In this document: piece after piece, positions 35,663-47,629 of the stretch
How positions within the stretch are numbered: position 1 is the first letter of the stretch
Layout of the letters: every line of letters starts with the position of its first letter
Assembly (NCBI RefSeq): GCF_001704415.2
Contig: NC_030811.1
Coordinates: 60,129,591-60,193,590 of the forward strand
Length of the DNA: 64,000 nucleotides
Source of the DNA: Capra hircus
Lineage: Eukaryota; Chordata; Mammalia; Artiodactyla; Bovidae
Direction of reading: 5' to 3'
The notes under the pieces: generated by a model
What the model was told of the DNA's origin: nothing
The model's database searches: none
The model's input: only the letters and a program-made list of their open reading frames with translations
Translations under genes and position numbers: made by a program

Positions 35663-35863
35663 CTTTTTCAATATCAGTTCAGTTCAGTCGCTCAGTCGTG
35701 TCCAGCTCTTTGCGACCCCATGAACCACAGCACACGAGGCCTCCCTGTCCATCACCAACTCCCAGAGTCCACCCAAACCCATGTACATCGAGTTGATGAA
35801 GCCATCCAGCCATCTCATCCTCTGTCGTCCCTTTCTCCTCCTGCCCTCAATCTTTTTCAGTAT
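35663..35863 (-). repeat. BovB 3'-end fragment with target duplication
   Basis: About 177 bp of BovB 3' end at 35675-35851, between ctttttcaatat (35663-35674) and ctttttcagtat (35852-35863), one mismatch. Confidence 0.93.
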
Positions 35864-36299
35864 AGTTATCAGCAAACTTTTTCCATCAAGAACCAGTTAC
35901 TAAGTATTTTAAACATTGCAAGGGAAGAAATTTTCTGTTGCAACTGTGATACATAAATGAATGGGCATGGCTGTATTCCAATAAGTTTCACTTACAAAAC
36001 TAGGTGGCAACCTGGATTTTGTCCACAGGCTGTAGTTCACTGGCACCTTTATTAATGCAGAAAATAACAAGATATACTATAAGCGCTAATAACTACTGTA
36101 ATTTATAATTAATGTAATGATCATAAATGACACTTTGAGATCATTGCAATAATAGCAATAAATGGAAATATCTATCATTTCTACCTGTAACACAAACACA
36201 GATATTATTTAAACTAGCATGGGTTGTTGTCTAGTCTCATTGAAATAATGTGATTTTTTTATTGTCATACAGTTATAACTTTCTTCCTATACAAATTCA
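35864..36299. other. unassigned intron 4 sequence
   Basis: AT-rich; nothing recognised. Confidence 0.5.
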
Positions 36300-37175
36300 C
36301 AGACCCTGGGTTGAAACAGCAGCATTCCGTGTACTTAGAAGAAAATCCCAGTTCCTATCATGGTTTAAAAGACTCCTGATATGGCCGTGGCCAACCTCTA
36401 CCATCATATCTGATACTCCCCCAACTCCCCAGCTCACTCTCCTATTCCCTTTTGTCACTTATCACACCAAATTCTTCATGCTTCAAGGCTTTTGTACTGG
36501 TTGTGCCTTTTGCTGAAGTGCTATGATCTGCCTCCTTGTTATTCTTCAGCCTTGGCATGAATACCACCCCTTTAGAAAGACACTTCCTGGTGCTTTACAG
36601 CAATCTTGACCACAGACGGACATCTGGGGCCTTGCAGAGAGATGCAGATTGTCACAGAGCTGGCACAATCCTAAAGTAAAGACCCAGAACTCAGATATTA
36701 AGCTTGAGGAGCACAAACTCGGAGCCTTAGAGGAGGAGTATAAGTTTGTTTCTTGGGGCACATAATTGGAGAAGAAGGGTCATAAGCCCCCAGTTCTGGA
36801 AACCAGGTCCACTCTCCTGCAGCCTTATTTCCTCTATATCTGTTTATTTGGAAATTTAAAACAAGTCCAGTCATATTTCTGACCCATTCTTGAACCTATA
36901 TTACATGGCTAGCCTGGCAGACTGAGCTCCATAGCCAGGCCTGCCTACCACACTCTGCTCACAAATCTTTATCACATTACCTCACTTATTTTGTTTCGAG
37001 TCTTTACTTCAATCTGAAAAATAAATACCTTGTTCATTTTTTAAAAAATCTCCTGTCTCCACCCACGCCCATGAAAACATATGCATCAGAGGAGTGGGCA
37101 TCTTCAAGTTTTTTTCATCATCAGTGCCTAGAATAGTGTGTGGTATGTAAAATGTGTTCAATATATACTTTTTAA
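36300..37175 (+). repeat. L2 LINE fragments
   Basis: 36300-36620 has L2 text order ('cttcaaggcttttgtactggttgtgcc', 'agaaagacacttcctgg'), and 36890-37175 has the 3' end ('tcagtgcctagaatagtgtg'). The piece between is unassigned. Confidence 0.6.
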
Positions 37176-37540
37176 ATGAATGCAATGGCTATTTTAATCA
37201 TAATTTGGCCTGAAGCAATAGTCAGAATATATCTGTAAACTAAAACTAACTGTCCACTTTTTTTTTCTTCAAAGATAGAGATACTGTCCCTTTCTTCCTC
37301 CCACAATGCAAATAAATCTCAGTCCATCTTTCTTTCCTTGCCCTGTTTTACAAACTGCAGTCATCAATGGCTATTTATTTCATGCCTACTATGAAATACT
37401 TGTATCATTTTTTTAAAAAAGGGAAGAACAGAGATAATAATTGCTCATGTTCCACTATCAATTCTTGTGTTCCCATAATGTCCTGAATGGATGTTCACCT
37501 AATCCACAGCATCAGGCTGCCCTAGCACAGAAGCAGAGTT
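37176..37540. other. unassigned intron 4 sequence
   Basis: Nothing recognised. Confidence 0.5.
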
Positions 37541-37838
37541 ACAAACAGTCCCTGCTGCTGCTGCTGCTGCTCCTGCTGCTAAATCACTTCAGTCGTGTCT
37601 GACTCTGTGCGACCCCATAGATGGCCGCCCACCAGGCTCTGCTGTCCCTGGGATTCTCCAGGCAAGAACACTGGAGTGGGTTGCCATTTCCTTCTCCAAT
37701 GCATGAAGGGAAAAGTGAAAGTGAAGTCGCTCAGTTGCTACCCCTTGGACTGCAGACCACCAGGCTCCTCCGTCTATGGGATTTTCCAGGCAAGAGTGCT
37801 GGAGTAGGGTGCCATTGCCTTCTCCAACAAAGAGTCCC
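37541..37838 (-). repeat. Bov-A2 SINE with (CTG)n and target duplication
   Basis: Two-unit Bov-A2 at 37553-37826 with an interrupted (CTG)n at the left end. Flanks acaaacagtccc (37541-37552) and acaaagagtccc (37827-37838). The second unit lacks about 15 bp after 'ctcagttgc'. Confidence 0.93.
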
Positions 37839-38708
37839 AGACATCTACAACTGAGCTCTGGGACTCACAAGACCATCCAGAACCACTCCTAGAAACTAAA
37901 CTGTTACAATCCTAAGAGGAATTGCCCAGTTATGAGAAAAGACCAGATAGAAAGAAGCCTTAGAAAAGCAGGATCTGGCCTCGGTGTTAGAAGTGAAAAT
38001 ACCCAACAGAACATATTAGAGAAAGAATGGGTTTGAGCTTGAATCCCACTATAGGTTTCTCCCTTCTAGCCTATCTCCTCCTTCTTGCACTAGGAAAAAA
38101 ACTAGATTTTAGGTAGATCTCTCTAGATGAGTTAGTATGGATGACAAATGAAAGAGAAGGAAATTAAACAATCAAAACTTTGAAAGTATTACCATAAAAC
38201 TTCTGGAAGAAAACATAGGCAGTAAGCTTTTTAACACGGGTCTTTCTGGGACTGTTTAGATTTGACACTGAAAGCAAAGGCAACAAATATAAAATAATAA
38301 ACAAGTGGGACTACTTTAAATTAAAAAGCTTCAGAACAGCAAAGGAAACCGCCAACAAAATGAAAAAGCAACATACTGAATGACAAAAACTGACGTACAA
38401 ATAATTTACAAATCATGTATCTGATAAGGGGTAAATATCTAAAATATATGAAGAGCTCATGCAAGTCAACAGGAAAAAAAAAAAAAAACCAATCCAATGG
38501 AAAAATAATGGGCAGAAGTCCTGAGTAGAGATTTCCTTAAAAGAAAACTGGCCAAGAGGTACATGAAAAGATGCTCAACATCTCTAGTTATGAGGACAAT
38601 CCAAACTAAAATCACACAATAAGATAATGCATCACACCTGTTTCCATTGGCTATCATAAAAAGATAAAAAAAGAGTGATTACAAAGATGTGGAGAATAGG
38701 GGATTCTA

Positions 38709-38846
38709 GAAGGAAATGGCAATCCACTCCAGTGTTCTTGCCTGGAGAATCCCAGGGACGGGGAAGCCCGGTGGGCTGCCGTCTATGGGGTCGCACAGAG
38801 TTGGACACGACTGAAGCGACTCAGCAGCAGTAGCAGCGGTGCACTG
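38709..38846 (+). repeat. Bov-A monomer
   Basis: Single Bov-A unit ending in 'gcgactcagcagcagtagcag', inside the L1. Confidence 0.88.
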
Positions 38847-39273
38847 CTGGGGGGAATGTCAACTGGTGCAACCACTATAGGAAATAGTATGAAGGTTCCT
38901 CAAAAAGTTAAAAGTAGAGCTAGCATATGACGCCACAATCCCACTTCTGGGTATTTACCGAAGAAAATGAAACCACTCCACTTGAAAAGATATATGTACC
39001 TCCATGTTTACTGCGTCATTATTCCAAGTGAAATGAGTCAAAGGTAAATACTGTATGTTTCACTTATATATGGAATCTAAAAAAAGAAAAGGAAACAAAA
39101 CCTAAGTTCGTAGATACAGAGAACAGATTGGACTGGCAGTTGTCAGAGGAGGGGAGTTATCGGGTGGGCAAAATGGGTGAAGGGAGTCAGGGTGTGAATT
39201 TCCAGTTATCAAATAAGTAAGTCATGGACGTGTTGTTATGGCATGGTGACTACAGTTCATAATACTGCCTGTA

Positions 39274-39410
39274 TACTATATGACTCAGTGGACATGAATT
39301 TGAGCAAACTCTGGGAGATAGTGAACGACAGGGAAACCTGGCGTGCTACAGTCCGTGGGGACACAAAGGGTTGGACATGACTTAGCGACTGAACAGCAGC
39401 AATACTATTT
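39274..39410 (+). repeat. BovB 3'-end fragment in L1
   Basis: About 120 bp (gtggacatgaatttgagcaa... cgactgaacagcagca), flanked by atactat on both sides, inside the L1 3' UTR. Confidence 0.88.
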
Positions 39411-39462
39411 GAAAATTGCTAAGAAAAAAATGTTTGTAATTATGTAGGTAAGGGATGTTGAC

Positions 39463-39597
39463 TCCCCACCTCTGACAACTGCCAGTCTAATCTGTTCTCT
39501 GTAACTATGAACTTAGGCTTTGTCTTTTTTCTTAAGATTTCACATATAAGTGAAACATACAGTATTTATCTTTGACTTATTTCATTTAGCATTCACT
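39463..39597 (-). repeat. inverted L1 3'-UTR segment inside the plus-strand L1
   Basis: The segment is the reverse complement, at roughly 85% by eye, of 39027-39155. On either side the plus-strand L1 text ('aagggatgttgact' | 'agacttattgtggt') is continuous once the segment is removed. Confidence 0.85.
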
Positions 39598-39673
39598 TAG
39601 ACTTATTGTGGTTATCAATTCACAAAATATACAAATATCGAATCATTATTCTCTACACCTGAAATTAATGTAG

Positions 39674-39877
39674 TGAGTGAGTGAAAGTTGTTCAGGCGTG
39701 TCCAATTCTTTGTGACACCACGAACTGTAGCCTGCCAGGCTCTTCTGTCCATGGAAATATCCAGGCAAGTGTACTGGAGTCGGTAGCTATTCCCTTCTCC
39801 AGGGGATCTTCCCAATCCAGGTATCAGACCCAGGTCTCCCACATTGCAGGCAGATTCTTAACCATCTGAGCCACCAT
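39674..39877 (-). repeat. Bov-tA SINE
   Basis: Minus-strand Bov-tA inserted in the L1 tail; the head 'catctgagccaccat' is at right. Confidence 0.9.
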
Positions 39878-39915
39878 ATAAAGTTATGTCAATTATATCT
39901 CAATTTAAAAAGAAA

Positions 39916-40589
39916 CTTACAATTATTAGAAAGTTCATCTACATCCTTGTTTTTCACTGGAGCGCCTGCCCTGCACTTGGACCTCTGGGCCTTATCTCTA
40001 GAAGCTGTTTGTCTTGATGGGAGGACTAACCCTCTTAGCACAGGTGAAGTAGAGAGCAAGAGAAAGAACACGCTGGCAATTAGAACAGGTGTTTTCCTTA
40101 AGAGTTAATTTAAAGAAAACTGCCAGAGAAACATTTATTTTATACACTTCTTCTCTTCCATAGATGTGTCTATCCAGATGAATCAGCTAATTGACATGAA
40201 GGAACTTCTACTTGGTGAAATAAATGCTTTTTTCACATAAAGACTCTACAATGAGATTTTTGTTTTTACTATAAAAAGATATAGTGAAACAAGGTTACAT
40301 ACATCAGAGAAACATTAGCTGATTTAAAAGGAAAGGCTTTTAGCAAAAGGTAAAGAATTAGATAAAACTAAGTTAAAATCCAGGTTGTACAATTAGTCAT
40401 ATACAACCCTCAAGTTAATCTCTCTGATACTTAATTTTGCTAATAATAAAAAACAGGAAATACACTAATAAGTATATCTAGTGTATTTGCAGAAATTAAG
40501 CTCAGTAGAAAACTTTTTACACAAGAAACACTCAATGAATAATACATAAATAGGTATAAAGAGGAGAAGTGCTTAAAAACAGATACAAT
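39916..40589. other. unassigned; possible MIR at 40370-40530
   Basis: 'taaaatccaggttgtac' to 'attaagctcagtag' has a weak MIR-like order; the rest is AT-rich and unassigned. Confidence 0.4.
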
Positions 40590-40913
40590 TTATGATAGAC
40601 ATAAAATTGTGGGTCATATATCTTACTAAATATATATAAGAACTTTGAGGGAGAAATTATAAGAGTTTGTTGAAACATTCTAATAAATGGGAAAATATAC
40701 TGTTTACATGGATGAGATAGACAGTATGCTAATAAAAGCAAATTCCTTCTAAAATTAATCCATAAGTTAAATCCATTTTAATCAAAATGAGCATTAAAAC
40801 TTTCTAACTTTTGAAAGAAAATAAAAGAGAATACCTTTATAATATATGACTAGAGGAAGTGCTATTATAAGAAACATAATAAGCCCAAGCAATAAAAGGA
40901 AAAGTGATTAGTC
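40590..40913 (+). repeat. possible old L1 ORF2 fragment
   Basis: AT-rich text ('ttaatcaaaatgagcattaaaac') similar in order to L1 ORF2. Weak. Confidence 0.35.
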
Positions 40914-41148
40914 TGATCGTACTGTGCTCAGACACTTAGTCATGTCCGACCCTCTGTGACTCCATGGACTGTAGCCTGCCAGTCTTCTCTGTCCATGGGA
41001 TTTTCCAGGCCAGAATACTGGCATGGGTTGCCATTTCCTCCTCTGGGGGATCTTCCTGACCCAGGGATCAAACCCAGGTCTCTTACATCTCCTGAACGGG
41101 CAGGTGGGTTCTTTGCCACTAGTGCCACCCGGGAAGCAAAATCATACT
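40914..41148 (-). repeat. Bov-tA SINE
   Basis: Minus-strand Bov-tA at about 40923-41138; head 'ctagtgccacccgggaagc' at right. Possible flanks atcgtact / atcatact. Confidence 0.9.
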
Positions 41149-41288
41149 AAAGCGGTCTTATTAACATCTATTTAACAACAGACACCATTAAACAGTTATG
41201 GACTAGTGGACTAGGGTTTCATAGGATTTCATACAAATGAAATCCACATGCCTTCACCCTCCATCCAGTTAGCTAGCATCAGCAGGAC

Positions 41289-41432
41289 TATGGGGTGACA
41301 GAGGAAGAGATGGCTGGATGGCATCACCGACTCAACGGACATGAGTGAGCAGACTCCGGGAGATGGTGAGGGACAGGGAGGCCTGGCAGGCCGTGGTGTC
41401 ACAGAGAGTCAGACATGACTGAGTGACTGAAG
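41289..41432 (+). repeat. BovB 3'-end fragment
   Basis: 'agatggctggatggcatcac' to 'gacatgactgagtgactgaa', with small internal deletions. Confidence 0.88.
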
Positions 41433-41454
41433 ACCAAAGCCGTACTATGACAAC

Positions 41455-42160
41455 AAGTACTGGGTAAAAAGAAGGGAAGAGGACTCTGCTTTGTGAGTGG
41501 GACTAGACTAAAAAGAAATGCTTTGGAAAGCAGTTTGGCAACTCCTAGTAAAGTTAAAGATACAACCCAGCAGCTCCCTGCATTCTATTCTACAGAAATG
41601 TTCAAATGGGGTCACATAAATATATGAACAAGGATATTCATGACAGTACTATTTAAGTACAAAAATTGGGGAAACAACTTCATTGCTTGTCAGCAGAAAA
41701 ATGGTGATCAACTGTGTTCTAATAAATCAACTGTTTTGTTCATGCCATGGGACATTACCTAGCATTTATCTTGAAAATATAGCTTTGAGTGAAAAAATTA
41801 AGTTACCTTCAGTATGATACCAATAATTTAAATTTTAAAGCATAAAACAATTCTTTACATTATTCAAAAATACATACATACATAGAAAATTTATAAAAAT
41901 TCATGAGAATAATATACATCCATTTCTGGCTAGAACTGAGGGAGAATTTACCTCTGGGGAGGCGAGACAGTGAAAAAGATTAAGCAGGTTGTAGCAGGAC
42001 TTGCACTTTTTTAAATAAAACTTGAAGCAATAGGCAAAACGTTAACATCTATTAACATCTAGATGATTGAATATATGGGAATTAGTTATGTCATTTTCTG
42101 TACTTTCTGATGTTTGAAATGCTGCATGATTTTAAAGTTTTAAATTACTATTTAAAAATC
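41455..42160 (+). repeat. old L1M 3' end
   Basis: L1M order: 'tttggaaagcagtttggcaa', 'gtcacataaatatatgaaca', 'cttcagtatgataccaataa', 'tttacctctggggaggcgag', 'gtactttctgatgtttgaaa'. Confidence 0.75.
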
Positions 42161-42685
42161 CATCACTACTGCAGAAAACCATCACTACTGCAAAACTCAT
42201 CTGTCTGAATCAAAAGTAGTGACTGGATTCCTTACATCTATGCATTATTTAGTAATGAGGGAACAATTAAAGACAAACATATATTTAAAAACAATGTGCT
42301 GACTATAAATTAGCCTCACACAATCCCACTTTTCTGTTCCCTGCCAAAAGTTACATTCTTAAAACAACTAAAATGCAGTCTTTTTAAAAAGTGCCTATTA
42401 GTCAAGCCAATAATTTTCAAATAATGAAATATTTTTGTTCTAGAAAGGGAAAAGAAATCCCTCAGAACCGAAAATAGACGAAGAGGTTTTGTATTAATAT
42501 TATCATGTTTTTTGTGCTTAGGTTTGTAAATGTATATTTTATTAAAGCTATCAGCAGGAATAATGAGGCTTTTTTATTAACATAAAAATTCAATATCTGG
42601 CACTATGGATGGTCATTACAATAATACAACAAATTTCTACATTCAATTTGCTTCTGTGTTTTGTTATTTTATTCAGTATAGAGAA
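42161..42685. other. unassigned, starting with a short tandem duplication
   Basis: ccatcactactgca occurs twice in a row at 42162-42194; the rest is AT-rich and unassigned. Confidence 0.5.
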
Positions 42686-42689
42686 AACC

Positions 42690-43375
42690 TGGATACATTC
42701 ATACAATATGCTAGTTTTCCATTGTTGCAGGACAAATTACCACAACCTTAGAAACTTAAACAAATGTGTAATGTCACAATCTCTATGGCTCAGGAGAATA
42801 GCTCATTTTACCTGGGCCCTCTTTTAGGGTTGCGCAGGGATAAAATCAAGGTGTCAATCGGCTGCACCCTTACTTGGAACTCAGAGACCATTTCCAAGTT
42901 TATTCCATTTGCTGCCTATTTGGTTTCTTTGGTTGTTTGACGAAGATCCCGCTTCTCCCTATTTCCCAGACAGCTGTTGCCCAGGGACCATGTTCAGCTC
43001 TGAGAGGTGGCTCTCAGGTCTTTACCCTGTAGTCTTCTCTGCAACCTGGCAATTTACACTTTCTCAAGCCAGCAGGGGAGCATCTCTTTAATGCTTCACC
43101 CTTTTCAAAGGGTCCATCTGATTAAGTCAGGTCCACAAAGATAGTCTCCCTTTTGATGAATCCAAAGTCAACCCAAAGTCAAGTGATTAAGGATCTTAAC
43201 TGCATCTGCAAATCCTCTGGCATACAGTGTGATGTAACCACAGGAGTAAAAACTATCATATTCCCAGGTCCAGACCATACTCAAGAAGACGGAATTACAC
43301 AGGGCATGCAACAGTAGGGGATGGGAATCTTGGGAGCCACCGTAACTTACAATTCTGCCTACCATACCCGGATAC
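42690..43375 (-). repeat. ancient LTR-like interspersed repeat
   Basis: Text such as 'gttgcaggacaaattaccac', 'ctatggctcaggagaatagc', 'atctgcaaatcctctggcat' and 'acaattctgcctaccatacc' recalls a MaLR/ERVL-type repeat. Family, borders and orientation are uncertain. Confidence 0.4.
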
Positions 43376-43477
43376 ATATTACGTAATAGCTATAAATGAT
43401 GACCTTTAAGATATCACCTTGAAGTCTCAGGAGTTTCTCAAGATGGTTAGAAAGGGAATAATAGGCCAAATTTTTGC

Positions 43478-45262
43478 CAAATCTGTATTGCTGTTGTTCA
43501 GTCATGTCCGACTCTTTATGACCCCATGAACTGCAGCACGCCAGCTTCCCTACCCTTCACCATCTCCCAGAGGTTGCTCAAACCCATGTCCATTGAGTTG
43601 GTGATGCCATCCAAGCAGCTCATTCTCTGTTGTCCCCTTCTCTTACTGCCTTCAATCTTTCCCAGCATCAAAGTCTTTTCCACTGAGTCCATTCTTCCTA
43701 TCAGGTGGCCATGTACTAGAACTTCAGCTATAGCATCAGTCCTTCCAATGAATATTCAGGACTGATTTCCTTTAGGATTGACCGGTTTGATCTCCTTCCT
43801 GTCCAAGGGACTCTCAAGAGTCTTCACCACCACCACAGTTCAAAAGCATCAATTCTTTGGTGCTCAGCATTCTTTATGGTCCAGCTCTCACATCTGTACA
43901 TGACTACTGGAAAAACCATAGTTTTGACTATACAGACCTTTGTCAGCAAAGTAACGTCTCTGTTTTCTAATAAGCTGTCTACAGTTGCCATAGCTTTTCT
44001 TCCAAGGAGCAAGCGTCCTTTAATTTTATGGCCGCAGTTACCGTCTACAGCGATTTTGGAGCCCAAGAAAATAAAGTCTGACACTGTTTCCATTGTGTCC
44101 CCATCCATTTGCCATGAAGTGATGGGACCAGATGCCATGATCTTCGTTTTCTTAATGTTGAGTTTTCAGCCAGCTTTTTTCACTCTCTTCTTTCACCTTC
44201 AAGAGGTTCTTTAGTTTCTCATTGCTTTCTGCCATAAGAGTGGTATCATCTGCATATCTGAGGTTATTGATATTTCTCCCAGCAATCTTGATTCCAGCTT
44301 GTGCTTCTTCCAGTCCAGCATTTCTCCTGATGTACTCTGCATAGAAGTTAAATAAGCAGGGTGACAATATACAGCCTTGACGCACTCCTTTTTCTATTTG
44401 GAACCAATCTGTTGTTCCATGTCCAGTTCTAACTGTTGCTTCCTGACCTGCATACAGATTTCTCAAGAGGCAGGTCAGGTGGTCTGGTACTCCCATCTCT
44501 TTCAGAATTTTCCACAGTTTATCGTGATCCACACAGTCAAAGGCTTTGGCATAGTCGATAAAGCAGAAATAGATGTTTTTCTGTAACTCTCTTGCCTTTT
44601 CCATGATCCAAAGGATGTTGGCAATTGATCTCTGGTTCCTCTGCCTTTTCTAAAACCAGCTTGAACATCAGGGAGTTCACGGTTCATGTATTGCTGAAGC
44701 CTGGCTTGGAGAATTTTGAGCATTACTTCACTAGCATGTGAGATGAGGGCAACTGTGCCATAGTTTGAGAATTCTTTGGTATTACCTTTCCTTGGAATTG
44801 GAATGAAAACTGACCTTTTGCAGTCCTGTAGCCACTGCTGAGTTTTCCAAATTTGCTGGCATATTGAGTGCAGCACTTTCACAGCATCATCTTTCAGGAT
44901 TTGAAATAGCTCCACTGGAATTCCATCACCTCCACTAGCTTTGTTCGTAGCAATGCTTTCCAAGGCCCACTTGACGTCACATTCTAGGATGTCTGGCTCT
45001 AGATGAGTGATCACACCATCGTGATTATCTTGGTTGTGAAGATCTTTTCTGTATAGTGCTTCTGTGTATTCTTGCCACTTCTTAATATCTTCTGCTTCTG
45101 TTAGGTCCATACCATTTCTGTCCTTTATCAAGCCCATCTTTGCATGAAATGTTCCCTTGGTATCCCTAATTTTCTTGAAGAGATCTCTAGTCTTTCCCAT
45201 TCTGTTGTTTTTCCTCTATTTCTTTGCATTGATCAAAGGCTTCAGCATAGTCAAATCTGTAT
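43478..45262 (-). repeat. BovB LINE, longest copy in the window, with target duplication
   Basis: A 5'-truncated BovB of about 1.76 kb (43489-45251) between perfect copies of caaatctgtat (43478-43488, 45252-45262). Frames keep recognisable reverse-transcriptase parts: 45200-44502 (start of the domain, 'VQAGFRKGRGTRDQ'), then a shift into 44604-44152 with motif A FIDYAKAF, GCILSPCLFN and motif C YADDTTLM, then another shift into 44138-43824. The apurinic-type endonuclease and the ORF start are missing. At least two frameshifts make it inactive. Confidence 0.95.
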
Positions 45263-46179
45263 AACTAACCTCAACTCTCATTCCTCATAATAAACACTAG
45301 AAGTCAAGCAAAAGGCACCCAAAACTTACTGAAAGGAATAAAATAGGTCTCCCCCTGTTACTGGACACTTGACGTGTACCCAAGCCATGAAGCCTGAACT
45401 ATCCCTTTTGTACATGAACCAGGCACTCAGGTTCTGCGGCAGTAAATCTGCTGGGATGATTTTACTCGAGTGGGCTGGTTCATGCTTGATTTAAAACAAA
45501 ACAGTCCAATCTTTCCAGTCAATGGCACATTTGTAAGAAGTGTAAATATATTCACAGGGATGAAGGCAATGAAATCTTTCATATTAAGGTTTGCCTAAAG
45601 GCAAGTTAACCTGAGAGGTTTAGTTAAGAATAATGAGGCTATTATTAGAGTTTATGTTGATTTTTTTTATTCATGTTGAAATATTTCAAAGCAACAGTTT
45701 AAAAAAAAGGCTGGATAATTCAAATATGTCTGCAATTCCTAAGCCATCTCTAAAATCCTCTGAAATGGAATCTTCTTCACAATAATACAGAAGATATCAA
45801 GTTCAGCTCCAAAGATGACACTCAAAGTTGTGTGACCTAAAACTCCAAGCCTCCCCAAGACCCCTGTGAACCTTTAATGCTTGAATGAAATCACACAAGA
45901 ACATGCCTGACACACAGGGGTTCATCAGTAAGCAGCATCTGTATAAGTTAGGATAATCCAGTTTGATTCTTCATTCAAGTTCTATTGATAGTTTATAAGG
46001 AAATAGTTAAAGAATTACTAAAAGACTTAGTTTAAGGAATGGACACTTTAGGATCTTAAAAAAGAGAGAGGGGAAGAAAGAAAGAATGAAAAAAAAAACC
46101 TAAAATACAAACAAAAAGAACTAATTCAAAAACTGAGTTGGATACTTCTCAGCCATTAAGAAAGTCTGACAGATAAATG
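45263..46179. other. unassigned intron 4 sequence
   Basis: Nothing recognised. Confidence 0.5.
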
Positions 46180-46520
46180 GGAAATACAACTCACTGAGGG
46201 ATGACCATGGGCAAAGCGCCTGGCATAGTGTTTTACCAGCATTATGCCATTTAGTTGTCATAACATAGTGAAGTAGGTAGAGTGTATTAACGTGTCAAGA
46301 TGCATATTATACATTAAGTTAAAATGCAAGTTATGAGAAGAATGTATATGCAATGATCCTATTTTGCAAAGCAAATTATGCATACTCAAATATCTGAAGT
46401 ATTTACATTAAAATGTCAGTGGTTTTCTCTGAATACTAGGATTCTGATAATTAAAGCAATTTTTACTCTTCTTTTTTACTTCTAATATGTCTCCAATATG
46501 TTTATCTGTGTGCATAAATT
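46180..46520 (+). repeat. possible MIR and L1M remnants
   Basis: 'gcaaagcgcctggcatagtg' (MIR-like) followed by 'tcagtggttttctctgaatactaggattctgat' (L1M 3'-like). Weak. Confidence 0.4.
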
Positions 46521-46659
46521 TTTTAATGAAATTGAAAATTTCACATCTGTTTGCTTAGGAGTAGCAGATACCAAAAAAAAGAAAGTTTTATGTAAGTTTC
46601 GTTATTAGTAAAGTGGCACCTCACTATTTTTTATATCTAAACTCTAAATACTGTATCTA

Positions 46660-46965
46660 ACTACAGTGCTTGCAAGTCTGAAGTTTCAAGAGAGAGGGAG
46701 AGAAAGAAAAGTTGATGAAGAGAGACTAGGAAAAGAAATTTTAAAAAAGATAGTTAATATTCTAAAAAAGGAGATGGTAATGAGGAAAGATGGAATGAAA
46801 GGAATCAGTAGGAAGAAAAGGGGCCACAGGAGAATTAAAAATAAACATTGGGAACAGAGAAAAAATGAGAAAAGAGAAGAAATACATCAAAACAATAAGA
46901 ATAAAGGAGGAACCCTCCCTTCCTATTCATCTCTAAATGAAATGGAAAAACTTAAATAAGATCAC
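46660..46965 (+). repeat. purine-rich low-complexity stretch
   Basis: A- and G-dominated for about 300 bp. It holds a 97-codon open frame rich in Lys, Arg and Glu, which the base composition alone explains. Confidence 0.7.
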
Positions 46966-47629
46966 AATGAATCACTTTTAAAGCTATTTTTTATTTTTTG
47001 TAATTTTCCCCTGTAAGAGTGAGAAGGGGTTGAAGAATGTACTTGATAACCAAAGTTAACTCGTCCAACACCAGCCCAGAACCTGGATAGGACTGCAATT
47101 AACACACCAGGTATTTTTCAGCTTTCTCTTTAGTCACAGTACCAAGCACAAGACTGTCTTTGAAAAATGAAGAGTAGTGACTGGGTTACAGGTGCTGCTG
47201 CTGATAACAAAACACTTATTTTTTAACTACAGTCTTCAGACATGGTAAAGGAAGTGAACCCATTTCCCCAAAAATTATACTTAAAAGAAGGTGTAAATAT
47301 CCAAGTGCCTGATTCTAATTTCCTCTGAACACTTGCTCAACTTACCCAGCTTCCTCCTGCCACCCTTAAGAAAAAGAAGCAATAAATCATTCTTCCACCT
47401 GTACCCGTTGTCAACATGAAAAATAACATCGTTGATGCTCTATGCTTTAATGAGGTAAACTTTCTTCAGTTTTTCTTATTTTAACTATCTTGTCTTCTTC
47501 CTCTTAGCTTAAAACATTAAAATCTAGCAAAAGTAAAAGATCGAGTTTAGTTTTTGGATAACTTCTGGAAAATAGTAACTCCGCTAACAGTTTTTCCCTG
47601 AAGGAGAAAGGTAACGTGGTGTGGCATGT
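46966..47629. other. unassigned intron 4 sequence
   Basis: Nothing recognised. Confidence 0.5.

Larger units (their letters stand above)
38150..39915 (+). repeat. L1 LINE 3' region with four inserted or rearranged segments
   Basis: Plus-strand L1 from the end of ORF2 ('gtattaccataaaacttctgg', 'aaaagatgctcaacatctct') through the 3' UTR to 'tgtcaattatatctcaattt' at 39887. It is interrupted by a Bov-A unit, a BovB 3' end, an inverted L1 piece and a Bov-tA. No intact coding frame remains. Confidence 0.88.

Noticed and set aside
37553..37582. (CTG)n as a disease-type trinucleotide expansion
   Set aside because: Short interrupted CTG tracts are the normal end of Bov-A2 elements.
46666..46959. 97-codon Lys/Arg/Glu-rich open frame
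   Set aside because: Purine-rich low-complexity DNA explains both the openness and the composition.
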